This document shows, piece by piece, positions 60,080-64,000 of a DNA stretch of 64,000 bases (position 1 is the first letter of the stretch; each line of letters starts with the position of its first letter). The position numbers were made by a program, and so were the translations under genes. This DNA is from Camelus bactrianus. Its lineage: Eukaryota > Chordata > Mammalia > Artiodactyla > Camelidae. The stretch lies in assembly GCF_048773025.1 (NCBI RefSeq), contig NC_133574.1, forward strand, positions 14,091,501 through 14,155,500, given 5' to 3'. The notes below the pieces were generated by a model. It searched no databases. It saw nothing but the letters and a program-made list of their open reading frames with translations, and was not told where the DNA came from.

Positions 60080-61560
60080 AGAAGTAGTCATAATCTAACT
60101 TTTATTTCAGTCTGTTCTGTAGATAAGGGTGTTCACATGCTTCCTTTTTTTAATTTAGTTTTTGTTCAGTTTCCAATTGTGATGGAGGTTGGGTCTGGGA
60201 ATGGTTCTTCTTTTTCATTTTATTATATCTCTCAATCTTTATGGGTTAAAGATTGTCAGTTATCTATTGTAGACTTGAAGGGCTTTTTGTAAGTGGAAGA
60301 TTTCCTATGTTGGCTGTGCACATTTCCATGATATTGCTGTGAGATCTGTTTTTGGTATGGTGTGATGCCATGTCATTCTTTTGTGTGCATTGCCTGTTAT
60401 TTCTCTGATTGCCGATGTGGTTTTTGTTGTGGTAAACACAATCTAATTTTGTTGTTTCGCAGAGCCTCATTTTGGTTAGGTGTTTATCACAGATTGGAGA
60501 GTGGCTAGGGTTCCTCCTTGTATTGGAATTGAGACTTCCAAACCATTTCTGGGGTGCAGGCTGTGGTATGTGGTGTTGGAATGTCTCCAATACACACTCA
60601 TGACAGTTCCTTTGTCCTTTCTATTGCCATGGGAATGTCCAAATTCTACACAGAGACACCAGTGGAAACAAATCCAAAGATCTCATGCATTAGGGCTTGC
60701 TGCAATGATCCTTCAGTCCCCCAGCTGGGTCCTCAGTGCAGTACCAGGTCAGTGCCATCCCTATTGTCACATTTGCATGTGGTAGACAAGGCTGATGGAA
60801 AGGCTTCAACTTCCCCTTCTGTGCACCCAGATCTCTGCTCTTGGCTCTCTCTTCCTTGTGGCATGGGACCACCAAGACAACCACAGAGCGTATCCACACT
60901 GTCTGCCTTGGACCCAATAAAAATCACAGTTTTGCCTATGAAATGTGCAGATTCTTTGGCCATGGATTCTGATTTCAACTCCAACTTCCCCTGGGTCCCT
61001 CAAACCAAAATTATGATGGTTCTGATAGAGCCCTGCTTTTCCTCTATTGCAAAAATGCCAAATTGGGCCCTGGATCTTCACAGATAGTGAATATGTCCAT
61101 GAGATACCTAGATAATCCACACTATGTGCATCAGCAATGTTGCTTTTTGAATTCAGGTCCCAGGCAGTTCTGTTCTGTAGACACTACCAATCACAGAAAA
61201 CAACGCACTCCAACCCCATGAGACTCAGTCTGTGCCATCAGTCTTAGCCCTCTCCCTCAGCTTCAGCAGACATTCCTAGCTCAGCATCAGCAGCTCAAGT
61301 CAAGGTCTGGGGATTGATTGCAGGGATATTTTGTGCTGGTTTCTTTCAGTTCTGTCAGCCAAGCATCTGCTGTGCACTCCTCTCACCATCATTGGATCTC
61401 CTTTAATCCCAACTGATCTCTCTGTGTGTGTCCCAGTAAAAGTGTTTTCCCCTTTTTGGCTCCCTCACCAAAAGTCAGGTCCTGCACTGATTTCCTTTTC
61501 TACTTTTCTTTTTCCTCTTTCCCAATTTTGTGAGGACTCTTTCTGTCTCTTGAAGTAAGA
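60080..61560. other. Unclassified stretch with a 177-codon ORF
   Basis: Moderate-GC sequence that looks like part of an interspersed element but matches none I can name. A plus-strand frame from 60,554 to 61,087 is open for 177 codons (MQAVVCGVGMSPIHTHDSSF at its start), and a minus-strand frame of 108 codons lies at 60,264-60,590. Neither has splice-site context or recognised domains. Coding is unlikely. Confidence 0.3.
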
Positions 61561-63330
61561 GATGTTCAACCAACGTCCAGCAGGTGTCCTGAGCAAAGGG
61601 GTGGGTAAATGGAGGTTTATCTTGCTGTGTACATGGATGATAGTGAGTTAAGAATGCACTTGTAAGGTAATCAATAAAAGATATCAAACATAAGATTGTT
61701 ATATGGGAATTAAATTTTATAGGAGAAGAGGAATGAAATGAGTTCCACAAGGGAAACAACTATGTAAAATTCCTGGATTTTCTAGAAGAGTTTGTTTATA
61801 ATGTGTTTTTTATATGGATGACACGGTAGATACAAAATCACTTTGGTATTTAATTTAGCTCCCATTGTGTACATTAAAAAGAGTGGGTTTTGTAAATCAA
61901 TATTTATAATATCAGAAGCACAAACTTTTATAATGATTTAAAGTCAAGATAAAAATTTTAGTTATTTTTAAATGGATGAGGAAAGGACACAGTGTTTCAA
62001 ATTCCTTTTAGAGGGTAGTGGATGAAAAAACATTCAGGCACTTTGTTCTAAAGTGCCTGGAAGCCAAGAACCTTTGCTGACCATTTAACGTTTTGACCGA
62101 ATAAAATGATAAAGCCAGAGTCATTTCAGAAATGTCCAAAAGCTATTTCAAGAATCCCCTGCAAATGGCCAAATCCAGAACTCTGAACACAGTAAATGTT
62201 CAGTTAACACTAGCTCATTGACAAAATATTTTGGCCATTCAACTGATATCTATTAACAGCATAAATACAATATCCCTTCTTCCTACCTCTAACCTTCAAG
62301 GAGATCTTTCAATTTTTCAAATATCAGTCAAAAGTATGCTATTGAACAAAGCCCTCTACTAGATAATAAGTACACTGAATTTGGTTGTTTCATTCTTTTC
62401 CGGATATTGTTTACATGCCAATTATAATGCCTGGCCCAGGAAGCTCAGGAGATGAATCAAATAACTTGACCATGAAGGAGCACTGAGGAGGAGGCAGAGA
62501 TGACCTCTGGCATGGGTATTATAATACATATAATACAAGGCTCAGAGGCAGTGTAGAGAAAGAAATGAGGAGCTCTTGGAAGTGGTGGGCAGAGGACAAG
62601 TGTCTGGAATGGTCTTTCAGAATAGATACATTTGAATTGACTCTTGAAAGATGGGCAGGTGTTTGACAAGGCAAGGTGGACACCACAAATAGTGGGGAGT
62701 GAAGCCATCTGGCAACCTAGTACCTTCCTCTCTGCACTGCAAACAGTTTGAGATGGCTAGTGCATGGCATGTGACTGTGCACATTGTGTCCATGGTGTGT
62801 GCACTGATGATTTAGAAATGACAGAGGGGCAAGAGGTGAAGCTTGAGAGTTGCAGAAGCACACAGAGAAAGACTGTCTTACATGGCTTTCCAAGGCATTT
62901 GGACATGATCCTGTGGCAAAGCAAGTCATTACATGATTATTAAAATAAACAGTATTGGTGTGGAATTTGCCTTCCATAACAATTATTTTCCTGCAGTGTG
63001 AATGACAAATTTGGGAGGTGGAAGAGGGGAAAGAACACAAACTGAACTACTGGTTGGAAGACAATTAGCAGTGGTCCTGGAAAGACTTAAGGCAATAAAA
63101 AGGCTGCGAAGGAAGGGCGCTGAAGGGAGGGACCTTAAGGATATGGCCTCCGGACAAACTGATTATTATTGTTTAAAGAGTAGTTTAGTGGGAAACAAAG
63201 CAAAGAGAAGCACAAAATGTGTTCTAAGTTTTTTGGGGTTATGTAGTTGGATCAATGGTATTGATATTTGCTATATATATATATAATATATATATATGGA
63301 ATCAAAAAATTAATCACAAGTTTCTGGGAG
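61561..63330. other. Intergenic stretch, no gene seen
   Basis: AT-rich and mixed sequence with faint traces of old repeats (about 62,490-62,760). A (TA)n run lies at 63,271-63,297. No exon, RNA gene or element that I can support. Confidence 0.5.
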
Positions 63331-63339
63331 AATATCTTC

Positions 63340-63890
63340 AGCACCCTAACTCCAGGTCCTCATTTTTTCTATGAGGCAGAAAGCACAGGTGATGTTATCC
63401 CCATTTTATGTCCAAAGGGGTAAACTTTTTGCCTACTATCACATGCAGCAGGTTGGGAAGTTAACTCTCTACCAGGCTTAAGAACATGTAAACAAGGGAG
63501 ACAAGATCCATGCTTTCACAGAACTTATATTCTTGTGTCTGTGTTGGGGGGAACAGAATATGAACAAGTCAGCAAGCAATGAACCCAGGTCTGAAGGACT
63601 ATGATGGTGGCAGGCAGTGGTACTTTATCTAGATATTAGGGAAAGTATCCCTGAGGTCACACTGGAGCTGACCTTCCATTGAGAAGGAATCAGTCATTCA
63701 GATTCTTAGGGGAAGAATGTTCTAGGCAGAGAACAGCAATTGAGAAGTCCCTGAGGTCAAAACAAGTTTGCTGCACCCTGAGGGAGGAATTCCAAATACA
63801 GAGCGATTGAAGAGCTAGGGAAATTCCTAGTTCCAATGGCATTCCTGGGAAGGTGAAAGTGAAAGGCTTGTGACCCATTAGGGTAAATAC
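63340..63890. repeat. MIR-like piece and ancient repeat
   Basis: 63,340-63,480 resembles the complement of MIR (GTTATCCCCATTTTATGTCCAAAGGGG). 63,490-63,890 repeats the phrase order of the element at 13,885: AGACAAGATCCATGCTTTCACAGAACTTATATTC, GAATGTTCTAGGCAGAGAACAGCAATTGAGAAGTCCCTGAGG. The family name is unresolved. Confidence 0.5.
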
Positions 63891-64000
63891 CTAGCACAAA
63901 TACTCTTGGGGAGGGCTGGGAACTTGCCCACCATGCACAACACTATGCCTCTAGAAACTGCATCATGACTCACAAATGCTTTTGGAAGAGAAGTCCTTGC

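Overview
The window reads as a mammalian nuclear genome, most probably a camelid. The best lineage marker is a tRNA-derived SINE of the camelid vic-1 type near 29.2 kb, set inside an older L1. Several young L1 3' ends of the type seen in even-toed ungulates agree with this. I see no complete protein-coding gene, no tRNA or rRNA, and nothing prokaryotic.

Layout. 1-2.75 kb: a degenerate tandem array with a unit of about 63 bp. 2.9-4.4 kb: old L1 3' ends. 4.7-12.95 kb: a nest of L1s, one with a tandemly doubled 5' UTR of about 1.3 kb and most of ORF2 missing. 13-18.5 kb and 19.6-24.3 kb: moderately GC-rich sequence with L2 and MIR fragments, with an L1MA-like 3' end between them. 24.3-24.85 kb: a CpG island with an NRF1 palindrome and a good splice donor, which looks like a plus-strand promoter and first exon of an unidentified gene. 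26.0-27.9 kb: an internally deleted minus-strand L1 with a long open ORF1 piece. 27.9-29.64 kb: an older L1 carrying the vic-1 SINE.

The notable part is 32.4-57.2 kb, a mosaic of small, intron-containing pieces of four unrelated genes. On the minus strand there are four EF-hand-region exons of USP32 (32.4-38.7 kb, with disabling changes), two adjacent exons of the FOLH1/NAALAD2 family (40.7 and 42.1 kb, open and with exact family exon lengths), and a huntingtin-like promoter, 5' UTR and exon 1 in a CpG island (46.2-47.2 kb). On the plus strand there are three exons of ACTR3B (52.4, 55.4 and 57.1 kb, decayed). Exon borders and introns are kept, so these are DNA-level segmental duplications, not retrocopies. 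The huntingtin-like exon encodes the conserved N17 peptide with Met8 changed to Ala, has no polyglutamine tract, and carries a proline-rich region made of ten-residue repeats.

The huntingtin-like promoter points toward the NAALAD2-like and USP32-like exons on the same strand, so a chimeric transcript is conceivable. Simple phase arithmetic argues against a long fused protein. The rest (57.2-64 kb) is L1, MIR and MER5-like debris plus one unclassified stretch at 60-61.5 kb. All identifications rest on reading the sequence against remembered family sequences; no database search was run.
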